Below, in pieces: positions 26,278 through 36,180 of a stretch of 64,000 bases of DNA. Source of the DNA: Streptomyces albireticuli (GTDB lineage: Bacteria > Actinomycetota > Actinomycetes > Streptomycetales > Streptomycetaceae). The notes below the pieces were generated by a model. It ran no database searches, was not told the origin of the DNA, and was given only the letters and a program-made list of their open reading frames with translations. The position numbers and the translations under genes are program-made. The first letter of the stretch is position 1. Every line of letters starts with the position of its first letter. The stretch covers positions 5,861,501 through 5,925,500 of the forward strand of contig NZ_CP021744.1 of assembly GCF_002192455.1 (NCBI RefSeq). The letters run 5' to 3'.

Positions 26278-27291
26278 TCAGCCGTTCGTGGCCGGGCCCG
26301 CCTTGCCGCCCGGGGCCGGGACCACGTGCGAGAGCAGCTGCATGAAGGCCGCCTCGTCGATCACCGGCGTGCCGAAGGAGCGCGCCTTGGTGGTCTTGGA
26401 GGTGGGGGAGCCGGGGTCGTTGGTCACCAGGAGGCTGGTGAGCCGGGACACACTTGTGGCGACGTGCAGCCCGGCCTCGACGGCCCGGTCCTCCAGGAGC
26501 TCCCGGTCGACGGAGGTGTCACCGGAGAACGCCACCCGCATGCCCTGGATGAGCTGTTCACCCGATTTGTACCGGCCGGGGTTGGGGTAGGGGCAGGCCG
26601 GCCGCTTACGGCTCGGCCGCCACGTCCCCGACCGGTAGGACGGCTGATAGCCGACCGAGGCGGAGCGCGGGGCCGCCGGCCCGTCGGACCACTCCGTCAG
26701 CGGCTGGCAGGCCAGCAGCGGCAGCCGCAGCCCCGCCTCGGCCGCCAGGTGCAGGCTGGGCCGGAACGCCTCGGCGAGCACCCGGGCGTCGTCCAGGGCG
26801 TGGTGGGCGCGCTGCTGCACGACGCCGTAGTGCGCGGCCAGGGACTCCAGCTTGTGGTTGGGCAGCGGCAGGCGCAGCTCCTTGGAGAGCGCGATGGTGC
26901 ACAGCCGCTGGCGCACGGGAGCCGTCGCCCGCGCGCGGGCGTACTCCCGGGCGAGCATCGACCAGTCGAAGGCGGCGTTGTGCGCGACCAGGACCCGGCC
27001 GTCGAGCCGCTTCGCCAGCTCGTCGGCGATCTCCGGGAAGAGCGGCGCGCCGGCGAGGACTTCGGTGGTGAGGCCGTGGATCCACACCGGACCGGGGTCC
27101 CGCTGCGGGTTCACCAGGGTGTACCAGTGGTCCTCCACCCGGCCCCTGGCGTCCAGCTGATAGACCGCGGCCGACACTATCCGGTCGTCCCGGGCGAGCC
27201 CGGTGGTCTCCACGTCGACGACCGCGTACCCCTCGGGATAGGCGGCCGGCCACGGGGTCGGCGAATCGGCGGCGGCGCGGTCTACGAGCAT
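26278..27291 (-). CDS. DEDDh 3'-5' exonuclease with C-terminal BRCT domain
   Basis: A 337-residue protein. The DnaQ-like domain has Asp26 and Glu28 in VVDVETTG, then VLVAHNAAFDWSML, and the HHALDDARVLAEAF motif supplying the later His and Asp. The C-terminal roughly 90 residues read MRVAFSGDTSVDRELLEDRAV...SLLVTNDPGSPTSKTTKAR, a BRCT domain as in NAD-dependent ligase. Such DEDDh-BRCT proteins are common in actinobacteria and probably act in DNA repair. The ATG at 27291 is chosen; upstream in-frame sequence is not protein-like. A GGGCCCGC hairpin precedes the start. Confidence 0.87.
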   Translation of the reverse strand: MLVDRAAADSPTPWPAAYPEGYAVVDVETTGLARDDRIVSAAVYQLDARGRVEDHWYTLVNPQRDPGPVWIHGLTTEVLAGAPLFPEIADELAKRLDGRVLVAHNAAFDWSMLAREYARARATAPVRQRLCTIALSKELRLPLPNHKLESLAAHYGVVQQRAHHALDDARVLAEAFRPSLHLAAEAGLRLPLLACQPLTEWSDGPAAPRSASVGYQPSYRSGTWRPSRKRPACPYPNPGRYKSGEQLIQGMRVAFSGDTSVDRELLEDRAVEAGLHVATSVSRLTSLLVTNDPGSPTSKTTKARSFGTPVIDEAAFMQLLSHVVPAPGGKAGPATNG

Positions 27292-27306
27292 GGTCACAGA
27301 GAATAC

Positions 27307-27331
27307 GGGCCCGCACTGACAGCGCGGGCCC
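27307..27331 (-). promoter_or_regulatory. Hairpin in the leader of the exonuclease gene
   Basis: Arms GGGCCCGC and GCGGGCCC (8 bp) around a 9-base loop lie 16 bases upstream of the ATG. It would occupy the ribosome-site region of the transcript, or could be a protein site. The remaining gap to 27681 shows no gene; the plus-strand promoter of the next operon is at its far end. Confidence 0.4.
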
Positions 27332-27669
27332 CGGCCGGTCCCGTAACAGGGGGTCAGGCCGGCCCGGACGGTGCCGGCCGTGACCCGCGCCACGTCCTCG
27401 CGCGCGTCGGCGGGCCCGGCGGAGAGGCGGCGCCCCGCGCCGGTCGCCTTCCCGGGCGCGGCGCTCGCGCGGGGTGAGCAGGGCACGGCGCCCGCCGGCC
27501 GTCCGCCTCCCCGGGGCAGCCGGCACCCCCGTCACCCGGAAGGTGGACGCCCGTCCACGGCGCGCGCCCGCCGGCCGGGCCGGAGCCGGGAGCCGTGAAA
27601 TCGAACTCCGGGTAACGCTGTCCGGTACCCGACGGTAACAACCCCTAGCGGAGCGCCCGTCGGCGCGTT

Positions 27670-27675
27670 TATGGT
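27670..27675 (+). promoter_or_regulatory. Probable -10 box, leaderless start
   Basis: TATGGT is followed by six bases and then the ATG of the monooxygenase-like gene, with no ribosome site in between. This spacing indicates a leaderless transcript. No convincing -35 was found. Confidence 0.5.
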
Positions 27676-27681
27676 GCGGCC

Positions 27682-28581
27682 ATGCCGCACCTTCCCGACG
27701 TCGTGCTGTGGTCCGTACCCGCCTTCCTCCTGCTCACCGCCCTGGAGTTGGTGAGCTACCGGCGGCGCCCCGCCGAGCTGACGGGCGCGGCCGGCTACTC
27801 CGCCAAGGACGCGGCGACCAGCGTCGGCATGGGCATCGGCAGCATGGCCTTCGACGCCCTCTGGAAGATCCCGATCGTCGCCGTCTACACCGCCCTCTAC
27901 GAGCTCACGCCGCTGCGCGTGCCCTTCCTGTGGTGGACGCTGCCGCTGATGCTGCTGGCGCAGGACTTCTTCTACTACTGGTCGCACCGCGGCCACCACG
28001 TCGTACGGATCCTCTGGGCCTGCCACGTGGTGCACCACTCCAGCCGGAAGTTCAACCTCACCACCGCGCTCCGCCAGCCCTGGACGACGCTGACGGTGTG
28101 GCCGTTCTACCTGCCGATGATCGCGGCCGGGGTGCACCCGGCGGCGGTGGCCTTCTGCGCGTCGGTGAACCTCGTCTACCAGTTCTGGGTGCACACCGAG
28201 CGGGTCGGGAAGCTGCCGAGACCGCTGGAGTACGTGCTGAACACGGCCTCCCACCACCGGGTGCACCACGCCTCGCAGGGCGGCTACCTCGACCGCAACT
28301 TCGGCGGCATCCTCATCGTCTGGGACCGGCTCTTCGGCTCGTTCGTCCCCGAGGGCGAGCGCCCCGTCTACGGCCTGACGAAGAACATCGACACCTACAA
28401 CCCGCTGCGCGTCGCCACCCATGAGTACGCGGCCATCCTCCGCGACCTGCGGCGGGCGCGGAGCTGGCGGGAGCGGGCCGGGCGGATCCTCCGCGGGCCC
28501 GGCTGGCAGCCCGCCCCGGCGCCCGGGGCGGAGCGCGCCCCGGATCCGGCCCCGGCACCGGCCCACGAGCGGGCCGCGTGA
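27682..28581 (+). CDS. Alkylglycerol monooxygenase-like fatty acid hydroxylase family protein
   Basis: A 299-residue di-iron membrane oxygenase. Hydrophobic spans fill residues 5-20, 65-100 and 128-160. The His clusters are H102-RGHH, HVVHHS (115-119) and HHRVHH (191-196), the set expected for two iron atoms. Segments DFFYYWSHRGHH, FNLTTALRQPW, LVYQFWVHTE, LEYVLNTASHHRVHH and GILIVWDRLFGSF closely follow animal alkylglycerol monooxygenase (AGMO/TMEM195) as I remember it, more than sterol C4/C5 oxidases. AGMO cleaves ether bonds of glycerolipids. The stop overlaps the next gene as GTGA. The substrate is inferred. Confidence 0.85.
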   Translation: MPHLPDVVLWSVPAFLLLTALELVSYRRRPAELTGAAGYSAKDAATSVGMGIGSMAFDALWKIPIVAVYTALYELTPLRVPFLWWTLPLMLLAQDFFYYWSHRGHHVVRILWACHVVHHSSRKFNLTTALRQPWTTLTVWPFYLPMIAAGVHPAAVAFCASVNLVYQFWVHTERVGKLPRPLEYVLNTASHHRVHHASQGGYLDRNFGGILIVWDRLFGSFVPEGERPVYGLTKNIDTYNPLRVATHEYAAILRDLRRARSWRERAGRILRGPGWQPAPAPGAERAPDPAPAPAHERAA

Positions 28582-29267
28582 GACTCCCCCGGGCGGCCCC
28601 CGCGCTGCTCGCGGCCTTCGCCCTGGCCGCCCTCGCCCACCTGGGCGCCCTCCTCGCGGGATCGGCCGTGGCGACCGTCACCAAGCCCGCGCTGATGCCC
28701 CTCCTCGCCGCCCACGTCCTCGCCCGCGGCGGCCCCCGGCCGCTCGCCGGCGCGCTGCTCCTGGGCTGCGCCGGCGACACCCTGCTGCTGACCGGCGGGG
28801 ACACGCCCTTCCTGCTCGGCATGGCCTCCTTCGCCGCCGGGCACGTGTGCTACCTGCTGCTGTGCGCCCGGCACGGCACACCGGGCGGCCGCCGGACGTA
28901 CGGGCTCGGCGGTGTGTACGCGGTGGCCTGGCTGGGCACGGTGGCGCTGCTCTGGCCCGGTCTGGAGCCGGGGCTGCGGGTGCCGGTCGCGCTCTACAGC
29001 CTGCTGCTGACCGCGATGGCGCTCGGCGCGAGCCGCGCGCTGCCGCGCGCCGGCGTGGGCGGGCTGCTCTTCCTGGTCTCGGACACGATCATCGCGAGCG
29101 GCGCCGCCGGCTGGCCGCAGCCGCCCGTACCCCAGTTCTGGATCATGCTCACCTACCTGCCCGCGCAGCTCCTCCTGGCGGACGGGCTGCTGCGGGCGGC
29201 CTCCGCGGACCCGGCGGGCGCGGAGCCGCGGACGCGGGCGTACGGGGTGGTGCGCACGACCTCCTGA
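28578..29267 (+). CDS. YhhN/TMEM86-family protein (lysoplasmalogenase-like)
   Basis: A 229-residue protein with about seven to eight hydrophobic spans. Family landmarks are KPALMPLLAAHVL, LLLGCAGDTLLL (with the conserved Asp), FAAGHVCYLLL (conserved His) and LFLVSDTIIAS (second conserved Asp). The family includes enzymes that hydrolyse the vinyl-ether bond of lysoplasmalogens. It overlaps the monooxygenase-like gene by four bases, so both proteins are made together. The short C-terminal tail ends in RTTS. Confidence 0.85.
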   Translation: MRLPRAAPALLAAFALAALAHLGALLAGSAVATVTKPALMPLLAAHVLARGGPRPLAGALLLGCAGDTLLLTGGDTPFLLGMASFAAGHVCYLLLCARHGTPGGRRTYGLGGVYAVAWLGTVALLWPGLEPGLRVPVALYSLLLTAMALGASRALPRAGVGGLLFLVSDTIIASGAAGWPQPPVPQFWIMLTYLPAQLLLADGLLRAASADPAGAEPRTRAYGVVRTTS

Positions 29268-29310
29268 GGGGCGGTCGAGAAGCACCGGCGCCGAGGGCGG
29301 GAGACGGCGA

Positions 29311-29340
29311 AGGGCCCGGCCGCGGAGGCGGCCGGGCCCT
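29311..29340. terminator. Hairpin between convergent genes
   Basis: A 13-bp perfect stem (AGGGCCCGGCCGC and its complement) with a GGAG loop lies between the YhhN gene and the subtilase. Confidence 0.8.
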
Positions 29341-29363
29341 CACCCGTTCTCACGACCGGTGCG

Positions 29364-30907
<1,544 letters not shown>

Positions 30908-31155
30908 GGGTTCTCCACATCATCCGAAAACCGCCGGGCGCGTGCCGCGCGCGGACGGGTACATGACGAGTGAAGCTAGCGCCGATCACCGGTCCGGAGC
31001 AATGAATTCCGGGGACAAAGACCGGTGATGGGCCCGCACGGCACCGAATCGGTATCAAATGAAGGCTCTTCGGGGCCCTTCGAGGCCCGCGGCGGGCCCC
31101 GTGCGGTCCGCCGGACCCGCGAGGGCCCGGTGGACCGGCCGGGGCGGCTCAGGGC

Positions 31156-31422
31156 TTACAGGCCCGCGTCGCGCAACGCCTCGATGCTCAGCGGCGGCAG
31201 CGGCACGCGCGGCCCGAACCAGCGGCCCGCCCTCGGGATCGCGGCCGCCCGCCCGGAGGACGGCCCGGCCACCGACGCTATGGGCGCCGTCAACCTGACG
31301 ATCCCGAACGGCCGGCGGCCGGGGGACGGCGGGGGAGGAGGTGACGCGTCGCTCACACCAGGGTCAACGAGGGGCGGGCGGGCGGTGTCGCCCGTACGGC
31401 GGCTCTTGACGAATTCGTTCAC
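31156..31422 (-). CDS. Possible small protein, unknown
   Basis: An 88-codon frame starts with GTG after a G-rich stretch and ends TAA. The second half (WFGPRVPLPPLSIEALRDAGL) looks protein-like and third positions are mostly G/C, but no domain is recognised. It diverges from the DUF485 gene. The rest of the gap (30908-31155, 31423-31520) shows nothing clear beyond promoter-like sequence. It may be spurious. Confidence 0.4.
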   Translation of the reverse strand: MNEFVKSRRTGDTARPPLVDPGVSDASPPPPPSPGRRPFGIVRLTAPIASVAGPSSGRAAAIPRAGRWFGPRVPLPPLSIEALRDAGL

Positions 31423-31520
31423 CGCCCCCCTGTCGCATACTGCGACCTGCCTCTACGATGCGTGATCCGAATCACAAGCCCGACGGCTCGCGCCCGCGCA
31501 CCCCCTTGTCAGGAGAGATC

Positions 31521-31901
31521 GTGGACACCGCACCGACCGCCACCCAGGAGCCGGAGGAGCCGGGTTGCCCCGGCGTGCCGGGCCCCTCGGCCGAACCCGA
31601 CCGCTTCAGTGACGTACAGGCCAGTGCCGAATTCGGTGAACTGCGCCGCGCCCAGCGTTCGTTCGCCTTTCCGCTCACCCTCGCCTTCGTCACCTGGTAC
31701 CTGCTGTACGTCCTGCTCTCCAATTACGCGGGCGACTTCATGGACACCACCGTCGTCGGTCATATCAACGTCGCTTTCGTTCTCGGCCTCGGCCAGTTCC
31801 TCACCACATTCCTGATCGCCTGGTGGTACTCCCGGCACGCCGCCGCGAAGCTCGACCCCAAGGCCGAGGCCCTCCGGGCGCGTCTGGAGGGCGGCGAATG
31901 A
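31521..31901 (+). CDS. DUF485 membrane protein, partner of the acetate symporter
   Basis: A 126-residue protein with a polar N-terminal 45 residues and two membrane spans (about 58-76 and 88-112). The family segment SFAFPLTLAFVTWYLLYVLL is present. The GTG at 31521 has AGGAGAG 4-10 bases upstream and is preferred over the longer frame from 31458. The stop overlaps the symporter ATG (ATGA). DUF485 proteins accompany ActP-type symporters throughout bacteria; the exact role is unknown. Confidence 0.88.
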   Translation: MDTAPTATQEPEEPGCPGVPGPSAEPDRFSDVQASAEFGELRRAQRSFAFPLTLAFVTWYLLYVLLSNYAGDFMDTTVVGHINVAFVLGLGQFLTTFLIAWWYSRHAAAKLDPKAEALRARLEGGE

Positions 31902-33544
31902 CCGGCGACCTGCACACCCTTGCCATCGGCCACCCGCTGGCCGCCACCGCGGGGGCCGGTGAGCACCGCACGCTGATCATCACGCTCTTCTCGGTCTTCG
32001 TCGCCGCGACCCTCGCCATCACCGTCTGGGCCGGCCGGCAGACCAAGGACGCCACCGACTTCTACGCCGGCGGCCGCTCCTTCACCGGATTCCAGAACGG
32101 CCTGGCCATCTCCGGCGACTACATGTCCGCCGCGTCCTTCCTCGGCATCGCCGGCGCCATCTCGCTCTTCGGCTACGACGGCTTCCTCTACTCCATCGGC
32201 TTCCTCGTCGCCTGGCTCGTCGCCCTCCTGCTGGTCGCCGAACCGCTCCGCAACTCCGGCCGCTTCACCATGGCCGACGTGCTCGCCTACCGGCTCAAGC
32301 AGCGCCCCGTGCGCACCGCCGCGGGCACCTCCACCATCGTCGTCTCGATCTTCTACCTGCTCGCCCAGATGGTCGGAGCGGGCGCGCTCGTCGCCCTCCT
32401 GCTCGGCGCCACCGGCGAGGGGTCGCGCCGCTGGATCATCGGCCTGGTCGGCCTGGTGATGGTGCTCTACGTGACCATCGGCGGCATGAAGGGCACCACC
32501 TGGGTGCAGATCGTCAAGGCCGTCCTGCTGATCGCGGGCACCCTGCTGATCACCGTCCTCGTGCTCAACAAGTTCAACTGGAACATCTCCTCCCTCCTCG
32601 GCGAGGCCGCCAAGCAGAGCGGCAAGGGCGAGGCCTTCCTCGAACCCGGCCTCCAGTACGGCAAGGACGGCACCTCCAAGCTGAACTTCATCTCGCTCGG
32701 CCTGGCGCTCGTCCTCGGCACCGCGGGCCTGCCGCACATCCTCATCCGCTTCTACACCGTGCCCACCGCCAAGGCCGCCCGTAAGTCCGTGAACTGGGCG
32801 ATCGGCATCATCGGCGCCTTCTACCTGATGACCATCGCGCTCGGGTTCGGCGCCGCCGCGCTCGTCGGTCCCAAGGCCATCACCGCCTCCAACGAGTCCG
32901 GCAACACCGCCGCCCCGCTCCTCGCCGAGGAGATCGGCGGCGGCGCCGGCTCCACCGGCGGCGCGATCCTCCTCGCCGTGATCTCGGCCGTCGCCTTCGC
33001 GACCATCCTCGCGGTGGTCGCCGGGCTCACCCTCGCCTCGTCCGCGTCCTTCGCCCACGACCTGTGGGCCAATGTCATCCGCAGGGGCCGCACGAGCGAG
33101 AAGGAGGAGATCCTCACCGCCAAGTGCGCGGCCGTCGTGATCGGCGCCGTCTCCATCGCGCTCGGCATCTTCGCCCACCGGCTCAACGCCGCGGCCCTGG
33201 TCGCCCTGGCCTTCGCCGTGGCCGCCTCCGCCAACCTCCCCACGATCCTCTACAGCCTCTTCTGGAAGCGCTTCACCACCCAGGGCGCCCTGTGGTCGAT
33301 CTACGGCGGGCTGATCTCCTCCGTCACCCTGGTGATCTTCTCGCCGGTCCTCTCCGGCAACCCCAAGGCGCTCTTCCCCGGAATGAGCTTCGACTTCTTC
33401 CCGCTCGCCAACCCGGGCCTGGTCTCCATCCCGCTCGGCTTCCTGCTCGGCTGGCTGGGCTCCCTGCTCTCCAAGGAGCAGCCGGACGCCAAGAAGTACG
33501 CCGAGCTGGAGGTCCGCTCGCTCACCGGATACGGCGCGCACTGA
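31898..33544 (+). CDS. actP: Sodium:solute symporter, cation/acetate type (ActP)
   Basis: A 548-residue sodium:solute symporter with about 13 spans. Near the N-terminus it has the SSS signature region (TDFYAGGRSFTGFQNGLAISGDYMSAASFLG), and later GLPHILIRFYTVPTAKAARKS, typical of acetate/glycolate permeases. It is coupled to the DUF485 gene by overlap and followed by a large perfect palindrome. It should import acetate or short monocarboxylates. Confidence 0.92.
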   Translation: MTGDLHTLAIGHPLAATAGAGEHRTLIITLFSVFVAATLAITVWAGRQTKDATDFYAGGRSFTGFQNGLAISGDYMSAASFLGIAGAISLFGYDGFLYSIGFLVAWLVALLLVAEPLRNSGRFTMADVLAYRLKQRPVRTAAGTSTIVVSIFYLLAQMVGAGALVALLLGATGEGSRRWIIGLVGLVMVLYVTIGGMKGTTWVQIVKAVLLIAGTLLITVLVLNKFNWNISSLLGEAAKQSGKGEAFLEPGLQYGKDGTSKLNFISLGLALVLGTAGLPHILIRFYTVPTAKAARKSVNWAIGIIGAFYLMTIALGFGAAALVGPKAITASNESGNTAAPLLAEEIGGGAGSTGGAILLAVISAVAFATILAVVAGLTLASSASFAHDLWANVIRRGRTSEKEEILTAKCAAVVIGAVSIALGIFAHRLNAAALVALAFAVAASANLPTILYSLFWKRFTTQGALWSIYGGLISSVTLVIFSPVLSGNPKALFPGMSFDFFPLANPGLVSIPLGFLLGWLGSLLSKEQPDAKKYAELEVRSLTGYGAH

Positions 33545-33564
33545 CCCGGCCGCACCGCCCTCGC

Positions 33565-33609
33565 CGATGCCCCTGGGGTTCAACGATCTGTTGAACCCCA
33601 GGGGCATCG
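33565..33609. terminator. 20-bp perfect palindrome between actP and moaA
   Basis: Two perfect 20-base arms (33565-33584 and 33590-33609) surround the loop GATCT. The arms start CGATGCCCCTGGGGTTCAAC. It begins 20 bases after the actP stop and is the likely actP terminator. The -10-like TACGCT starting 3 bases after it, in the direction of moaA, means it could also be an operator for moaA. Confidence 0.75.
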
Positions 33610-33668
33610 CGTACGCTGCGGAGCATCGAACGCATCACCGTCGCCAGTCCGCGGGAGGGGCCGTCACC

Positions 33669-34658
33669 GTGCTCATCGACACCTACGGCCGCACCGCCAC
33701 CGACCTACGCGTCTCCCTCACCGACCGCTGCAACCTCCGCTGCACCTACTGCATGCCCGAGGAAGGCCTGAGCTGGCTGGCCAAGCCCGACCTGCTCACC
33801 GACGACGAGATCCTCCGCCTGGTCCGGATCGCGGTCACCGACCTCGGCATCACCGAGGTCCGCTTCACCGGCGGCGAGCCCCTGCTCCGCCCCGGCCTCG
33901 TCTCCCTCGTCGAGCGCTGCGCCGCCCTGCTGCCCCGCCCCCGGATGTCCCTCACCACCAACGGCATCGGGCTGGCCCGTACCGCCCAGGCGCTCGCGGA
34001 CGCCGGCCTCGACCGCGTCAACGTCTCCCTCGACACCCTGCGCCCCGACGTCTTCCGGACGCTCACCCGGCGCAAGCGCCACCAGGACGTCCTGGACGGC
34101 CTCGCCGCGGCCCGCGCCGCGGGGCTCGTCCCGGTCAAGGTCAACGCCGTCCTGATGCCCGGCCTCAACGACGACGAGGCACCCGACCTCCTCGCCTGGG
34201 CCGTCGACAACGGCTACGAACTGCGCTTCATCGAGCAGATGCCGCTCGACGCCCAGCACGGCTGGAAGCGCGACGGCATGATCACCGCCGAGGACATCCT
34301 CGCGAGCCTGCGCACCCGCTTCGAGCTGACCCCCGAGGGCGGCACCGAGCGCGGCTCCGCCCCCGCCGAGCGCTGGCGGGTCGACGGCGGCCCCGCCCGG
34401 GTCGGCGTGATCGCCTCCGTCACCCGCCCCTTCTGCGCCGCCTGCGACCGCACCCGCCTCACCGCCGACGGCCAGGTGCGCACCTGCCTGTTCGCGCGCG
34501 AGGAGTCCGACCTGCGGGGCGCGCTGCGCTCCGGTGCCACGGACGAGGAGATAGCCGGGCTGTGGCGGCGGGCCATGTGGGGCAAGAAGGCCGGCTCCGG
34601 CCTCGACGACCCGGAGTTCCTCCAGCCGCAGCGGCCGATGTCGGCGATCGGCGGCTAG
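33669..34658 (+). CDS. moaA: GTP 3',8-cyclase MoaA (molybdenum cofactor)
   Basis: A 329-residue radical-SAM enzyme that converts GTP to the cyclic precursor of molybdopterin. The N-terminal cluster is Cys21-x3-Cys25-x2-Cys28 (CNLRCTYC), followed by FTGGEPLL. The second [4Fe-4S] cluster ligands are Cys256, Cys259 and Cys273 in FCAACDRTRLTADGQVRTC. The chain ends in the required Gly-Gly. GTG at 33669 has a GGGAGGGG ribosome site; the open frame runs further upstream through the palindrome, which is not coding. Confidence 0.95.
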   Translation: MLIDTYGRTATDLRVSLTDRCNLRCTYCMPEEGLSWLAKPDLLTDDEILRLVRIAVTDLGITEVRFTGGEPLLRPGLVSLVERCAALLPRPRMSLTTNGIGLARTAQALADAGLDRVNVSLDTLRPDVFRTLTRRKRHQDVLDGLAAARAAGLVPVKVNAVLMPGLNDDEAPDLLAWAVDNGYELRFIEQMPLDAQHGWKRDGMITAEDILASLRTRFELTPEGGTERGSAPAERWRVDGGPARVGVIASVTRPFCAACDRTRLTADGQVRTCLFAREESDLRGALRSGATDEEIAGLWRRAMWGKKAGSGLDDPEFLQPQRPMSAIGG

Positions 34659-34659
34659 C

Positions 34660-34678
34660 GGTCCCCGCCGCCGGGACC
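34660..34678. terminator. Short hairpin between convergent genes
   Basis: GGTCCC and GGGACC arms with a 7-base loop fill the 24-bp gap between moaA and the next minus-strand gene. Confidence 0.55.
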
Positions 34679-34682
34679 CCGG

Positions 34683-34907
34683 CTACGAGGAGGGCCGCGC
34701 CTCCCACTCCGCCAGCGTCACGACGTCCTTGAGGAACCCCCGCAGATCAAGGAAGTTGGACAGGTGCTCGCGGTGCTCCTCGCACGCGAGCCACGTCTTG
34801 CGGCGGTCGGGGGTGTGCAGCTTCGGGTTGTTCCACGCCAGCACCCACACCGCGGCGGCGCGGCAGCCCTTGGCGGAACAGATCACGGCGTCATCAGGGG
34901 AGTTCAC
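34683..34907 (-). CDS. Small Cys/His-rich conserved protein
   Basis: A 74-residue protein with the pattern C-x4-C (ICSAKGCRAAA) near the start and C-x2-H-x3-H (ACEEHREHL) in the middle, which looks like a small zinc site. It also has a Trp-rich stretch VWVLAWNNPKLH. GTG at 34907 is the proposed start. Related actinomycete proteins are sometimes mislabelled as an acetone carboxylase. Function unknown. The 270 bp between it and the DUF3099 gene hold its promoter; the distant TGTGTCC/GGACACA repeat (34932, 34988) is the only structure seen. Confidence 0.75.
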   Translation of the reverse strand: MNSPDDAVICSAKGCRAAAVWVLAWNNPKLHTPDRRKTWLACEEHREHLSNFLDLRGFLKDVVTLAEWEARPSS

Positions 34908-35178
34908 ACCCCGACTGTACGTCCCGGCCCTGTGTCCCTCGAAGCCCCGGCCGATCATGGCGGCTCGCAGGGGACGCCATCTGTGTGGACACACGGCGAC
35001 GCCGGGCAGCCACGGGGGGAGCCGCCCGGCGTCGGTCTGTCGCTCCGACGGGGGATGCGGAGCGCTTAGGAAGTATGTCACGGGGTGCCCGGCGCGCGGC
35101 ACTGAAACCACATGATTGATCTGAGGTTTTCTTGAGCTTGGCGCAGTGCCCGCGGGCCGTTTCCGCCCCCGCGGCGCA

Positions 35179-35565
35179 TCAGTCGTGGTCACGCCCCTGA
35201 TCACCGGAGGGCGACGATGTCGCCCGGCGGCCGGATTCCGACCCTGATTCCGCCATGTCCGCGGGAGGCGGGGGCGGCAGCACCGGACGGGTCGGGGCGG
35301 GCACGAACGTACCGGGCAGCGAAGGGGCGTTCTCCCGGCCCGCGTTGGCGATCACGACCGCGACGTACGGCAGCAGCGCGCCCAGGACCAGCGTGCCTAT
35401 GGCCACATAGCGCTCGACGTTCCACAGCACCACGGTGAGCACCACCGAGAGGGTGCGGATCAGCATCGAGACGACGTAGCGACGCTGGCGGCCGCGCACG
35501 TCCTCGGCCAGTCCACGACGGGCCCCGGTGATCCTGAAGACCTCCGCCCCGCCCTGCTTCCGCAT
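35179..35565 (-). CDS. DUF3099 membrane protein
   Basis: A 128-residue protein with a basic N-terminus (EVFRITGARRGLAEDVRGRQRRY), two membrane spans (about 32-50 and 55-74) and a Pro-rich disordered C-terminus. The N-terminal block is the DUF3099 signature of actinobacteria. The ATG at 35565 is directly preceded by an in-frame GTG that may be used instead. Function unknown. Confidence 0.82.
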   Translation of the reverse strand: MRKQGGAEVFRITGARRGLAEDVRGRQRRYVVSMLIRTLSVVLTVVLWNVERYVAIGTLVLGALLPYVAVVIANAGRENAPSLPGTFVPAPTRPVLPPPPPADMAESGSESGRRATSSPSGDQGRDHD

Positions 35566-35799
35566 CACGTTCCACCACCCGATCGCCGCGACGAAGCGCC
35601 TCTGTCCAGGACGTCTTCCACGTTACGCCCGGCCGGGTCCGGCGACGAGACCGGGGCACCCCCGGATCCCCCGGGGACCGCCGCCCCGACCTGGGACGAA
35701 GCCCGTACGGAAGGCGTAGGGGACGATCCGAAGTGCGGCGTAGGGACAGCGGCCCCAGAATGGCGGAGCACGCCATATCTCGCCGCACGAGGAGGCGAC

Positions 35800-36078
35800 A
35801 TGAGCTGGTTGTGGGCAATCATCGTAGGTCTGGTCCTGGGCCTCATAGCCAAGGCGATCCTGCCGGGCAAACAGCAGATCCCCCTCTGGCTGACGGTCAT
35901 CTTCGGCATGATCGGCAGCGTTCTCGGGAACTGGGCGGCCACCGGCCTCGGCATCAACGAGACCAAGGGCATCGACTGGGGCCGGCACCTGCTCCAGCTG
36001 GCGGGCGCGGTCCTCGTGGTCGCCATCGGCGACCGATTGTGGGTGGGGATGCGAGGCGGCAGGAAAACCCACGCTTGA
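35800..36078 (+). CDS. GlsB/YeaQ/YmgE-family stress membrane protein
   Basis: A 92-residue protein of the former 'transglycosylase-associated' family. It has three short spans and the repeated Gly pattern IIVGLVLGLIAKAILPGK ... FGMIGSVLGNWAATGLG. GAGGAGG stands 6 bases before the ATG. The family is induced by envelope stress and is linked elsewhere with Asp23/Gls24, which also occurs in this window. A hairpin terminator follows. Confidence 0.85.
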   Translation: MSWLWAIIVGLVLGLIAKAILPGKQQIPLWLTVIFGMIGSVLGNWAATGLGINETKGIDWGRHLLQLAGAVLVVAIGDRLWVGMRGGRKTHA

Positions 36079-36112
36079 GCCGCGCCCCCGGGCGCGAGGG
36101 CGACGAGGGACG

Positions 36113-36159
36113 CCAGGGGCGGTCCGGTACGCACCGCACGCGTACCGGACCGCCCCTGG
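36113..36159. terminator. 20-bp hairpin between convergent genes
   Basis: Perfect 20-base arms (starting CCAGGGGCGGTCCGGTACGC) with a 7-base loop ACCGCAC separate the GlsB gene and tyrS, and should stop both transcripts. Confidence 0.85.
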
Positions 36160-36180
36160 ACCGTGTGCCCGGCGGGCCCG

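Noticed and set aside
31760-33607. 615-codon minus-strand frame opposite actP
   Set aside because: Rich in Gly/Glu/Asp/Arg with no motif and fully overlaps a clear symporter gene.
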